A stretch of DNA of 64,000 bases from Amaurobius ferox (taxonomy: Eukaryota > Arthropoda > Arachnida > Araneae > Amaurobiidae). The translations under genes and the position numbers were made by a program. The notes below the pieces were generated by a model. The model had not been told where the DNA came from, made no database searches, and saw only the letters and a list, made by a program, of their open reading frames with translations. Location: contig OX578146.1 in NCBI GenBank assembly GCA_951213105.1, positions 108,859,776 to 108,923,775 on the forward strand, read 5' to 3'. The first letter of the stretch is position 1. Each line of letters opens with the position of its first letter. Below, piece after piece: positions 22,296 to 33,349 of this stretch.

Positions 22296-22485
22296 ACGAT
22301 CACGTTAAACATGTGGGTCCGTAAGTCCTTCCGAGAGGTTGGTGGTAGGGGAAGGAGGGTACGGTTCCTGTGGATGCCTCCACCACTGGGTTCCGGTCTA
22401 AATTGGGTGGCACTTCCCGGCCGTTCAAACGGTTACCTTACACCTTTCCGATAGGTCGGACGGTCTGGGTCTCAACAACAACAAC
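22296..22485 (+). mobile_element. 5'-truncated SINE
   Basis: The copy starts inside the body at acgatcacgttaaacatgtg and runs to a clean (CAA)n tail. It has no tRNA-like head. The segment ctaact occurs on both sides, but a few Ts separate the left one from the element, so a target duplication is only possible. It interrupts sequence linked to the Penelope fossil. Confidence 0.8.
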
Positions 22486-22576
22486 TAACTATGTTATGGA
22501 TGTGTATGGAGGATATTTTTTCAGGCTACGGAGACATGAAGAACTGCTGATTTAGCATTTAACAGATTACCAAAGT

Positions 22577-24100
22577 TCAAATGAATAAATGCTCCTTCCG
22601 AAACATATAATTCAGATGCAGTGCGGGCATGAGCAATGATTTTAGCGCTTGAGAAAATTGAAATGAATGTTTTTCAGACCAGCAATGAGGGGAAATGGAT
22701 GATTTAGATGTTACTTGCTTAACGACCATCCTGGGATGTTCTTTGATAAGCTCTCAGAGAACTCTTCTTATCTGACCAATGTAGGCTTGACAACTATAAC
22801 AACTAATAATTGACAACTAACAAAATAAGTACCACTTTTATGTAAATGTGGAATAGCAATTTTAACGGATGGAAACTGTGGAATTTATGAACTGATCTAA
22901 AAACTGCTTTAAAAATGAATCTTGGTAAAATTCTAGAAGTTTTAAATCTAAAAGGATAAATTAAAAGAGTAAAACTATCAACTTTCTAGGAGAGAAATCT
23001 TTATCATAAGAAAAAATTGATTTTATCAAATCTTTATCGTTAATAGAAGGATTAAAACCCCTACTTTTAGCTAAAAATTTCAGGAACTTAATTTCAGGGG
23101 TTATGGAAGTTGAATTATAGAGCATAAGTGAATTACACGATACACATATGTGAAAATTGCAGCCAATTTCTGTTGGGGAGAATGGTTTATAAGTAAATGC
23201 GAAAGCATAGAAAGGTTTCTGAAAAATAGAAGTACTAAAAGAAGAATCCTTTCTGCAAACAACAACATCTGAGAAGGAGAGTTGATTGTCCATCCAATTT
23301 CAATAAGATTAAGAATATAGAGGAGAGATCGAATGGATTCTCCACCAGAATAAATGTATCATCGACATACGGAAAATAGCATTTAAAAGTAATTTTTTTA
23401 AATACCTTTTCTTCGAAATAGTGCATGTTCAAATCACAAGGAAAGGGTGAAAAAGACTTCCCCATCGCAAGCCCTTCAGATTGTTTAAAATATTTTCCAT
23501 TGAAAGAAAACGTGTTTCGCTCAATGCACAATTTAATTATGGCCAGAAATTCATTAACTTTGACATCAGAGTAATGAAATTCTTTAAGTCTTTTTTCTAA
23601 GCACAGAACAAAATCCTGTATAAGAACATTAGTGAACAAGGAATTGATATCCAAAGATACCAGCTTACAATTTAAATACATCTTTAAAAAAAAAAGAAAA
23701 AAACTCATATAAATGTTTAGCAGTGTAAAAATTATTAGCTAATAAGGGAGAAAACATGTTAGCAAAAAAAAAAAACGTGCAAGAGGATATGAAGCAGTGA
23801 CAACAGTAGACAATATGGGTCTAAAAAGAATATTAGTCTTGTAAATCTTAAGATGCGCATAAGAGCGAGCACAATTAGCAATAGAGGGCACCATTACCTG
23901 CTTAATAGTATCAATACAGAATTTTTTACGATGTTTTTGGTACTTTTAAGTTGCGCATCTGTTGTGTGTGCCTTTTTGCTTCATGATAAGGTCCATCAAT
24001 TAATAGTTTTTCGACTTTTTCAACATATGTAGACTTGTCAAGCTAAGCAATGTTGCCTCCCTTGTCAGCTTTGGTAATTATCAAATCAGGATTGCATTTC
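22577..24100 (-). pseudogene. Penelope-like element fossil (reverse transcriptase + GIY-YIG)
   Basis: Read on the minus strand, recognisable pieces appear in family order. They are an ITKADKGGNI segment near 24040-24092, the RT motif SLDINSLFTNV, EGLAMGKSFSP, the catalytic YVDDT (23370s), and FSTSIFQKP after a frameshift near 23280. A GIY-YIG-type CQAYIGQIRR (about 22765-22795) is followed by SISPHCW and FRKEHLFI, ending at a stop at 22577. Frame changes and stops (for example in the endonuclease at 22754-22756 and throughout 23700-24000) make it inactive. Penelope-like elements pair an RT with a C-terminal GIY-YIG nuclease, as here. Confidence 0.85.
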
Positions 24101-24565
24101 AGGATTGCATTCAGTATACCACTTACTACCCTTTTATGAATTATTTACCATTTCTTGTGGCATGATTAACATTCGGTTCTCAAAGTATCAATGATATTCA
24201 AAGGTTTAACGTCATTGCATGTAACATGTCAGTCGAATCTCTGTCTAAGACAATTATATTTTCGAATGCGTCCATGTAAAAATGAAACGCGATGTGACGG
24301 AATCACTTTAACGGAATCGAAATATGGACACATGGACGGGGGTTAGAGTGTCGAATGGGTCCCGATATTCACATCCAAGCTTGTCCACTTTACAAGAACT
24401 GTGGAAATTATTCATGAATGATGATTTCTTTCGGCAAGAAGGAATTCAAGTCACAGAGTGCATTTTTGTTGCGATGCATATATGCGAAGTTCTTATGTTA
24501 ACACCTATATTATTTTACCATCGGCCTAAAAATGGTACAGCACACATAGCACATCATTAAAAAAA
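24100..24565. other. Unrecognised stretch upstream of the Penelope fossil
   Basis: Part of this may be the decayed N-terminal region of the Penelope element, but no motif is readable. The plus frame at 24324-24560 has no known domain. Confidence 0.3.
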
Positions 24566-25477
24566 TCTGATGTGGGCAACACATGACTTTCCTTATATAA
24601 TGTAATGAATTTACTACTTTTACAGTAAAAAAAACAGTTTTTTCTTATAGCTGATACTAATCTTTCCAAGATATTGAATTTTCGACAATTAGTCGTTATT
24701 TTCATTGATTTAGCGTCATTTTATCCATTTGGCGAGATTTTCGTTAATTTGGCCGCATTTCAAAAAGTCGCCAAGTTGGCGATATTCCGCCAAATTCGTC
24801 GCCAAAATCTCGCCAAGCGTTATGGACGAAGAAATAAGTTGTTCTTACAGCAGATAAATGACTATTGGCGTTCAAATATAAAAGTATTACTCAAATTATC
24901 TTTTTTCATGAATGGAACGAGCTAGATCCACGAGAATGATGTCACCCAATTTATCACATGGTATTACATATGAAAAGTGAACATATTTCGCAATAGGAAT
25001 TTTTTTTTTTTTCATTTTATATGACTTTTTGATAATTTTTTTGAAAAATGTGCAATATCTCGAGAACGGTTCATGTTAGCATTCTAAATTTTACGTCAAT
25101 CGTTTTCTAATGAAAAATTATATAGGAAATGTCTATTTGCGTAACTTTATTAGTGGTTTTGATTTTTTGACGATTTTTTCAAAATTTTATTCGAAAATTT
25201 AGGGGGGTTCTGAACATTCGATTACGTATAAAAACAATAGGCTTCCAATGTTTATGGATTGTGATTTTTGTACCAAATTTGGTTCGAATCGGTCCATTCG
25301 TTCGTCAGTTATCGTCTCCACAGACTCACTGACACACACACACATACAGACATCACTTCAAAAATGTTTGATTCGTGATCAGGGATGCTTGAAACGTGCT
25401 CTCCCGTCGAAAACTCGAATTCGAATTTTCGACCCCGTCACAATACTTTCCTTATACATTATGTATATAAGGAAAGT
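24566..25477 (+). mobile_element. H element, intact plus copy (912 bp)
   Basis: A good reference copy. It runs from TCTGATGTGGGCAACACATG, preceded by seven As, to the hairpin actttccttatacattatgtatataaggaaagt at 25445-25477, followed by AA. The GCCAA palindrome cluster lies at about 24730-24830 and includes the perfect hairpin TTGGCGatattcCGCCAA. A (CA)n tract lies near 25330. No frame longer than about 120 codons and no recognisable protein, so it is non-autonomous. Confidence 0.85.
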
Positions 25478-25479
25478 AA

Positions 25480-25780
25480 TATATATTTTGGCATACTTAC
25501 AACGTTTGAATGTTTTTATAGAATCAGCAATTACACCCTTTTACCACTTAAGGTGTGCACGATGTGATAGCACAAAAATGAATACACCTATCGTTATAAA
25601 ATTTTATGTGTAAATACGGGCGGCAACAGTAGGAGAGGAGTGCAATCCCTCATATCGGGGCATTTTTGGGTTTTAGTCGGGGAAAATTTGAGGGATTTAT
25701 AAATTGCGTCATGTATGTCAATTCAATTTTTCGCAATTTTCTATTTAAATTTTACTTTTGATTCTGTAAAAACACTTAAT
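25480..25780. other. Unrecognised stretch
   Basis: No gene or repeat recognised. AT-rich with one short G-rich patch at about 25655-25690. Confidence 0.3.
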
Positions 25781-25789
25781 CTGATTTCT

Positions 25790-26230
25790 TCGCCGGGGAA
25801 GATTTCCCAGCATCTATAAAAATTTCTCGTCATAGTGAAACATTTTTTGGTGTTGGATTAAAATATTCTCGTCGGGAAAATATCACTATTTTTATTTCTA
25901 TAAAAATTTCTTGTCATAGTGAAAATTTGGTTGTTATCGGATAAAAAAAAATTCTCTTTGGGGAAGATATACCTAATTTTATTTCTACAAAAAATGCCTG
26001 AAAATTATTTCGTTGTGGAGTTTCAAAAATTTCCCGTCAAGGAAATATTCGTAATTTTATTTTTTATAAAAAATTCTCGTTATGGTAAAAATTCTTTTAT
26101 TTTCATATTTAAAAATTTCCTGTTGGAGAAATATCACTATTTTTTTTTCCTTTAAAAATTTCTTGTCGTGGTGAAAAACCCCTCTGTGGTCGAATTTAAA
26201 AAAATTTCAGAAAAATTTTACATTTTTATT
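25790..26230. repeat. Degenerate tandem repeat, unit about 95-105 bp
   Basis: Blocks containing tttctataaaaatttct(t/c)gtcatagtgaaa followed by gggaa(a/g)atatcactattttta recur about four times with growing divergence. No coding potential. Confidence 0.5.
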
Positions 26231-26580
26231 TCCGCCGCTAAAACGAAGTATTGGTTTCGTGTCGTGGACACCTTGCGGCCAAATTAAAATTTATACGTTT
26301 TCGAAAGTACTTTTTACGAAAAAAAAAACTTTTTAACATTCCATCCGTGTGTCGCTCGGTCGGTTTTCCTATCGGCAAATCAAAGTAATCAAAGTAACTA
26401 CATTTTCACCGAAACTACGCAACTAAACCAAATTTTGTACAAATATGGGATGTTTCACAATGACAAAAATTACAACTCGATTTTTTTTTTATTTTACAAA
26501 ACGTTATTCACGCAGAACTATTTCGGCTCCATCGGACTCAAACCACAGCCGAATTTTTCCTATTCAAACCACTCTTTTTT

Positions 26581-26707
26581 ACTTTCCTTATATACATATA
26601 ATGTATAAGGAAAGTATCGTGACGGGGTCGAAAATCCGAATTCGATTTTTCGACGGGAGAGCACGTTTCAAGCATGCCTGATCACGAATCGAACATTTTT
26701 GAGGTGA

Positions 26708-26753
<46 letters not shown>

Positions 26754-27520
26754 AGTGAGTCTGTGGAGACGATATCTCATGAACAAAGGGATCGATTCGA
26801 ATAAAATTTGGTACAAAAATTACAATCCGTGAATACTGAAAGCCTATTGTTTTTAAACACAATCGAATGTTTAGAATCCCCCTAAATTTTCGAGTGAAAT
26901 TTTGAAAAATTCATCAAAAAATCAAAACCGCTAATAAAGTTACGCAAATAGACATTTTTTATGTAATTTTTCCTTAGAAAACGATTGACATAAACTTTAG
27001 AACGCTAGCATGAACCGTTCTCGAGATATTGCACATTTTTGAAATAAATTTATCAAAAAATCCCCTAAATTAAAAAGAAAAAACTGTTATGAAACATGTT
27101 CACTTTTCATATGTAATATCATGTGATAAATGTGGTGACATCATTCTCGTGAATCTAACTCATTCCATTCACGAGAAAAGATACTTTGAGTAATACTTTT
27201 ATATTTGAACGCCAATAGTCATTTATCTGCTGTAAGAATAACTTATTTCTCCGTCCATAACGCTTGGCGAAATTTTGGCGATGAATTTGGCGGAATGTCG
27301 CCAATATGGCGACTTTTTTAAATGTTGTCAAATTAACGAAAATCTCGCCAAATGGATACAAATGATGCCAAATCAATGAAAATGACGACTAATTGAAAAC
27401 AATTTAATATCGTGGAAAGAATATAAGTATCTACTATAAGAATAACAAACATGTTTTTAACTATAAAAGTAGTAAATTCATTGCATTATATAAGGAAAGT
27501 CATGTGCTGCCCACATCAGA
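26581..27520 (-). mobile_element. H element, full minus copy (940 bp)
   Basis: It begins after a T-run with the hairpin end actttccttatatacatata...aaggaaagt and contains an uninterrupted (TG)n tract of about 42 bp at 26710-26751. It ends tgctgcccacatcaga followed by TTT. The A/T-run flanks match the insertion preference of the other copies. Confidence 0.85.
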
Positions 27521-28914
27521 TTTCTAATAATAGAGTGTATAACAAATTAATAACAATAAATAATAACCGGTTTAGGTGGCAAAGAAAGCTTTATTCAAGT
27601 TAAAAGAGACAGCCACTATCAAAAATATATTCTTACTTTTACTGGCTTGGTTGCTTCGTCTTATGAACTTGAAGTGGCTATTTTTGCCTCCCAAAGCGGC
27701 TGATACCATAATTAATTTGTCAGAGGTATCTTAAATATATATTATTTTAAAATAAGATGATGCAGTCATTTAAATATATTCTTAAAATACAGCATATTAT
27801 TGAATATTCTTTCAAAAATATTCAAAAGAATAAAAGATCCAGAAAATAATAGTTATGACCTGCGTTTAAGTTTGCTTTATACGCACGAGCTAAAACGATT
27901 ACTTCACGTATCTGTTTAAATGTCTCAAATATTTAATGACTATTAAAAGGATCCCTTGTAATAAAATAGCCCAGCTTCTATTACGTTTTTGAAAATGAAG
28001 TAAAAAGCAACAATAGCAAAATACCACACTCAAGAAAGAATTGATTCCGTACGAACTCATACATTTTGAAAGAAATAATTTAAGACTGTGATATTCTACG
28101 AAAGTTGCCTTAGCAATAATTGCTTTCCACGCAAGCAGCGTTCGGAAAAGTTAGTTTTAATTACTAATTTGTCAGAAAATAATCTGGCTCGTGACATAGG
28201 TTAGCGATGGTGATCTTAAATTTGACATAAAATTATCACTCATGGATTGCAAAAAATTGATATGTCAAACATATTGATGTGGTCAGTGGGGAAAACTGAC
28301 CATAACTTTATAGAAACATGTTGTACACTGTAAAACTACTCTGTAAAAATTTCCTTGATATTTTTTTACAAGACAGGAAAAAAGTTAGTTAATTGCAATA
28401 CATTTTTTGAATTCGCTCAACTAAGAATTTGCAATAGTAATAAAATGGCACCTTGTAATAAAATATAGTAATAGTAATAAAATAGCACTATTTTATACTT
28501 TTCTATTGCAATGATATGGATTTGCGTTTTGATTTCTATAATTCTTCTATATATAAAGAGTAGTATTCTACAGTTCTACGTTGAATACTTCGAGGAGTGA
28601 TTCTAGCTCTTTGGTTGCGTATAACATTACATACTGAAAAAGAATCTGGATATTGGACTCATTTTTAATTTATTTACAACAGTGGATATTATAATACCTC
28701 CTTTTGTCTTGTGGCTACGCATACGATTGAGCGTTATCTTTTATTATAGTACGTAGTTATCTCATGAATAAACCCGTTCCCCCCCCCCCCCCTTTTTTTG
28801 TTTCTTTCTTTCTTCTTGAAATCCCCGGACAGAATGCCCACGGCCCTTACTAGCATAAACTAATATTTATTGAGTATCAAGAAAAATATTGATTTACTAT
28901 TTTTACTTTCCTTA
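27521..28914. other. AT-rich stretch, nothing recognised
   Basis: No exon or repeat recognised. A C-run followed by a T-run lies at 28781-28799. Confidence 0.35.
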
Positions 28915-30326
28915 TATACATTGTATAATGTATAAGGAAAATATTGTGAAGGGGTCGAAAATTCGAATTCGAGTTTTCGACGGGATAGCACGTTTCAAGC
29001 AACCCTGAACACGAATCAAACGTTTTTGAGATAATGCCTGTGTGTGTGTGTTTGTGTGTGTCAGTGAGTCTGTGGAGACGATATCTCACGAAAGAATGAA
29101 ACGAATTGAACGAAATTTGGTACAAAAATTATAATCCGTGAATACTGGAAGCTTATTGTTTCTATACTCAATCGAATGTTCAGAACCACCCTAAATTTTC
29201 GAGTAGAATTTTGAAAAATTCATCAAAAAATCAAAACCTTTAATACAGTTACGTAAATAATCATTTCATACGTAATTTTTCATTAGAAAATGATTGACAC
29301 AAACTTTAGAACGCTAGCATGAACCGTTCTCAAGATATTACACATTTTTCGAAAAAAAATTATCAAAAAATCATATAAAACGAAAAAAATATTAACTATT
29401 GAGATATGTTCACTTTTCATAAGTAATATCATGCAATAAATTTGGTTACATCATTTTCGCGGATTTAACTCGTTCCATTCATGAGAAAAAATACTTTGGG
29501 TAATACTTTTGTGTTTGGACTCCAATAGCCATTTATCTGCTATAAGAATAACTTATTTCTCCGTCCATAACGCTTGGCAAGATTTTGGTGGAATGTCGCC
29601 AACTTAGTGACTTTTTTAAATGTTGCCAAATTGATAAAAATGACGCTAAATCAATGAAAATGACGTCTAATTGATGAAAATTCAATATCTTGTAAAGAAC
29701 ATAAAGATTAGACTATAAGAATAACCTATTTCTCGGTCCTTTACGCTTGACAAGAAATTTAGTGAGACGTAGTCAACTTGGCGACTATTTTAATTGTTGC
29801 CAAAGTGACAAAAATGTCGCCAAATTGATGAAAATGACGCCAAAGGGGAAATAATGTATCGCAAATTCTGATTTCCGCCATGATGAGCATACCTTCTAGT
29901 ATATAAGAAATGTTCTCCGCTCCGTTTGTCTGTAACACTTGGCGATGCATTTAACGAACTTAGCGAATAATTTAGCAAAGTATCGCCAACTTGGCGATAT
30001 TTCACCCCCAGATTGACAAAAATATCATCAAAATTGCAGGAATGTCGCCTAATTGATGAATTAATTAATAAAATATTTTAATATATGGACTATATGGCTT
30101 ATTGAGGATGCTATGAATATTGATAATTGTTTATTTAGAATTGCGCGAAATATAAATTAATTGGGTATTTTGAAGTAGTTTTACATGTTTGTCATCCGGA
30201 AAATCGCCGAATGTACAATTCAACAATAAAAACACAGTAGCGTGGATCTTATACATTATTTTTTTTTACTGTAAAAGTAGTAAGTTCATTGCATTATATA
30301 AGGAAAGTCATGTGCTGCCCTCATTA
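28915..30326 (-). mobile_element. H element, long variant with repeated internal module (1.4 kb)
   Basis: Both ends are present (actttccttatatacattg at the left; aaggaaagtcatgtgctgcc at the right). The palindrome module occurs about three times: 29540-29640, 29715-29830 and 29930-30040. Each begins with a cataacgcttggc-like segment and continues through gccaacttggcgac. Other copies carry one module, so this may be the ancestral longer form or a local amplification. Confidence 0.75.
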
Positions 30327-33226
30327 AATTTTTAATTTTGCTTTTCATTCTATGTGAGAAAATGTGTGTGGGGGGGAATCTTTGCGTCACTACAAGTGCG
30401 TAATTGACAACCCTAGTACAAATATATTTTAAATTTCTTTTGCATCTAGAAATAAAATTTAATGTAAATTGAATTCGTTTAAATTTTATAGAATTCGAAC
30501 TGCAACTTTTTAAATATTAATTTTTAAGTTAAAATTTATAATTCAAAGACTTGTTTCATTCTGCGTTAAATTTCATATTTAAAAAAGTTTAAAAATATGT
30601 ATATTAATATTCTGAAAAAAAAAAAATTCTGCAATTCCCCTTTTCATTTAACTATATTTCCCAATTTTCTTCTTCACAGTTTTAATGTGGTTTATATCTC
30701 TCCTTTCAACATAAACCATCATGGAAAAGGAGGTATTTAAATATTATTACTATTCTGGTTCTCGTAAATCAATCAATGGACCCTCGTAAATCGATATTTA
30801 AGAAAATCTTGGTAAAAACTGGGTGTTTTTTTTTTTAATTATGTTATTTTATGTAAAATTTATATCACTCAAATTATCTGTATTTTATTTGCTGTAATTT
30901 TAATGTTATCGGAACATAAAAATTTTAAAATGTTTTGTAGGGGGTAGGGGGCCCTAAAAAGCCACACGATTCTTCACAGTTAGGTTCAGGCCTTTGAACT
31001 TCGACCTCTGGAATCTGCCAGTCATTCTTTTTCAAGGACGCTTTGCAGCCCAGTTTCCAGCACAAAATTTGTAAATGGATATACTAGTGACATCTATCGG
31101 CAGTTTACGAAGCCAAGAGAAAATATTTTTTGAATATCTCGTTCTTCAATAAATATTAATTTTATAGTGCTGCCATCTGTTCTATTTTATACAAAATGTA
31201 ACTCGAAAATTACAGTCACAGAAGCCACAGTCAGAGTTTTTTTTAACGTGCAGTATATATAGTAACGTGCAGTAGATATAGTAACCTTGGTGCAGTAGCA
31301 CGCAATTTGTACACTACAAGAATTTATGCAGTACGAAACGGAAATTTATGCAATGTGAAAAAACGGCTATTTATTTATTTATTTATTTATTAATAATTAT
31401 GATTGGAATTTAAAGGACATATTTTTTTTATACAAGAAATTTCTTTATTCTGATAGCCGTAAATATTTTGTTTACAATACGTTTTGTGTATAAAAATTAA
31501 TAATTCGTCGTAAACAAAGTAACAAAAATAATGATATAAACAAATGCTTGCAATTTACTCATTCTATCTATTTACGCTTTATACTATGCTGTTCAACTTC
31601 GATTAAGCACAGGGTTTCGATCAAAATATTTTTGCTGTCGTTGAAAATTTTTCCAGAGATATTTATTCATCACATTTTATCGCAGTTGCATATTAAGTAT
31701 CAATATTTGTTCAATTTTTAAATACATTTTAGCGATTTTGTTAGTTTAAAATATGTTATATAAGCGTTATCCTTGTTTGAGGACCCCCAATTCGATAATT
31801 CTGCATTAGATCTTAGATTAAGAGATGCAGCATTTGGGATATTTTATAAAGTTACTAAAATAGCCATATTTTGAATTCTGAAATTTTCAGAATTTTAGAG
31901 CTGATAACTCCCTCTCCTCCCCCAACAATTTATATTTTGCTAATAGTATCAGCTTGTACAGTACTAAAGTTTCTTCAGAAAACACTCTGGTAGGGGGGTG
32001 ACCCCATAAATTTGGAATACGCTCCCAGTGCAGATTGTATTGTTATTTGTAAGGAAAACATGTTTCAAAATAATCCGAAAAGTTATATATATATATATAT
32101 ATTTTGAAAGTTGGAATTAAAAATGCAATGAGTGCTTCTTATTGCAGCAATAGAAAAATCTATTGCTACGCCAAAATCTTAGATCATTAATTTGAACAAT
32201 GGCGTATAAAATGACGGCGAAAAAAAGAGAAGTATGGCGAATAAAGGGTCTTTGATTAAACGCTAGGTAGAAGGCGAGTCGCATCATGATATCCAAATGC
32301 TAAGAAGTAAGACTTCTAAATATATTTAGGAGTCTTACTAACGAGGTAGAGTAGAGAAGAGTGTGGAGGGGAGAGAATTAAGATGATTTTTATTTTATTT
32401 TAATATATATATATATATATGTGAAAAGAGGGGGGGGGGGCTGATTCTCAAAATTTTCAGAGATATACTTCTATCTGTATGTACCTATATATGAATCGTA
32501 GCCAACATGTGTCTACAAAGAGACTATATTGTCGGCATGAGTCTTAGAAAGAGACGTCAGAGTCCTAGAAAGAGTCATCAAAGTCCTTGAAAGAGTCATC
32601 AAAGTCTTAGAAATAGACATCAGTCCTCAGAGCATAGCCAAGGTGGCTATGTTCTGAGCAGGGTCCGACTTAACCTAACTGGGGCCCGGGGCAGACATTC
32701 CTCCGGAGCCCCCCTTCACTTCTCGATACATGTGAAATGAGCAAAAATATTTTTTAAAAAACCTAATTGCATTATAGAAAAATGTATTCAAAATGTGGTT
32801 CTTGCATATTTAAAAGGAATTTAAATTATTGGATACTTTCATCATAGCCAAGATGCCAACATGTTAAAAAAGTGCTGTTCGCAAAATGAACCTATCCGCT
32901 GGGCAATCCTATTCCGGTTGCATACATATTCTTTTTTAGGAAGCAGCATCAATTTTTCAAAGTTGCGACTGCTTAATTTGAAGCCCCTCTGATGCGGGGA
33001 GGGGGGGGGGGACCTAGGACAAATGTCCCGCATTTCCCTGCGTTAATCAGGTCTTGCCTGAGAGACTAGAGTACCGGTCATGAAGCTGACTAACTTCGTC
33101 TTGTATTTTACATTTACTGGAGCACCTAACCTCATAGGCTGTATATCCTAGATGTATTTAGAGAATGCTTTACCATTACCAGTCAACAACCTGACCTAAC
33201 CAGCTTCATGTCCCCAGTGTATTTAC
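30327..33226. other. Long AT-rich stretch, no gene recognised
   Basis: The stretch contains an (ATTT)n run at about 31366-31392, (TA)n tracts at about 32083-32102 and 32403-32420, G-runs at 32429-32440 and 33000-33010, and the 21-bp repeat at 32541-32622. A gtgctgccatctgtt segment at about 31168 is shared with the foldback element at 55759-56551. No coding exon is supported. Confidence 0.4.
32541..32622. repeat. 21-bp tandem repeat, four units
   Basis: Units of the form gtcctagaaagagtcatcaaa begin at 32541, 32562, 32583 and 32604. The last is slightly short. Because the period is a multiple of three, the reading frame is preserved through the units, but no gene context is visible. Confidence 0.8.
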
Positions 33227-33239
33227 ACGACCCCACGCA

Positions 33240-33298
33240 TCCGGCCATCCAAATGGCTTCTCTAAGTCTTCGGACGAGACGGATGGTCTGGGTTTTCG
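33240..33298 (+). mobile_element. Extremely truncated SINE tail with target duplication
   Basis: Only the last 59 bp of a SINE-like 3' end are present (ccggccatccaa..., gacgagacggatggtctggg). It is flanked by the 13-bp duplication acgaccccacgca at 33227-33239 and 33299-33311. The tail sequence differs from the common (CAA)n form. The duplication makes a retroposition origin likely. Confidence 0.6.
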
Positions 33299-33349
33299 AC
33301 GACCCCACGCAGGATTACGCGACGTGCTTGCGTAATCGACTGGGGTCGT
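33299..33349. other. Imperfect palindrome (two-step hairpin)
   Basis: ACGACCCC (33299-33306) pairs with GGGGTCGT (33342-33349), and inside it GATTACGC (33313-33320) pairs with GCGTAATC (33330-33337), leaving a 9-nt loop. The left arm overlaps the target duplication of the adjoining SINE fragment, so the insertion split one side of a pre-existing palindrome. Confidence 0.6.
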
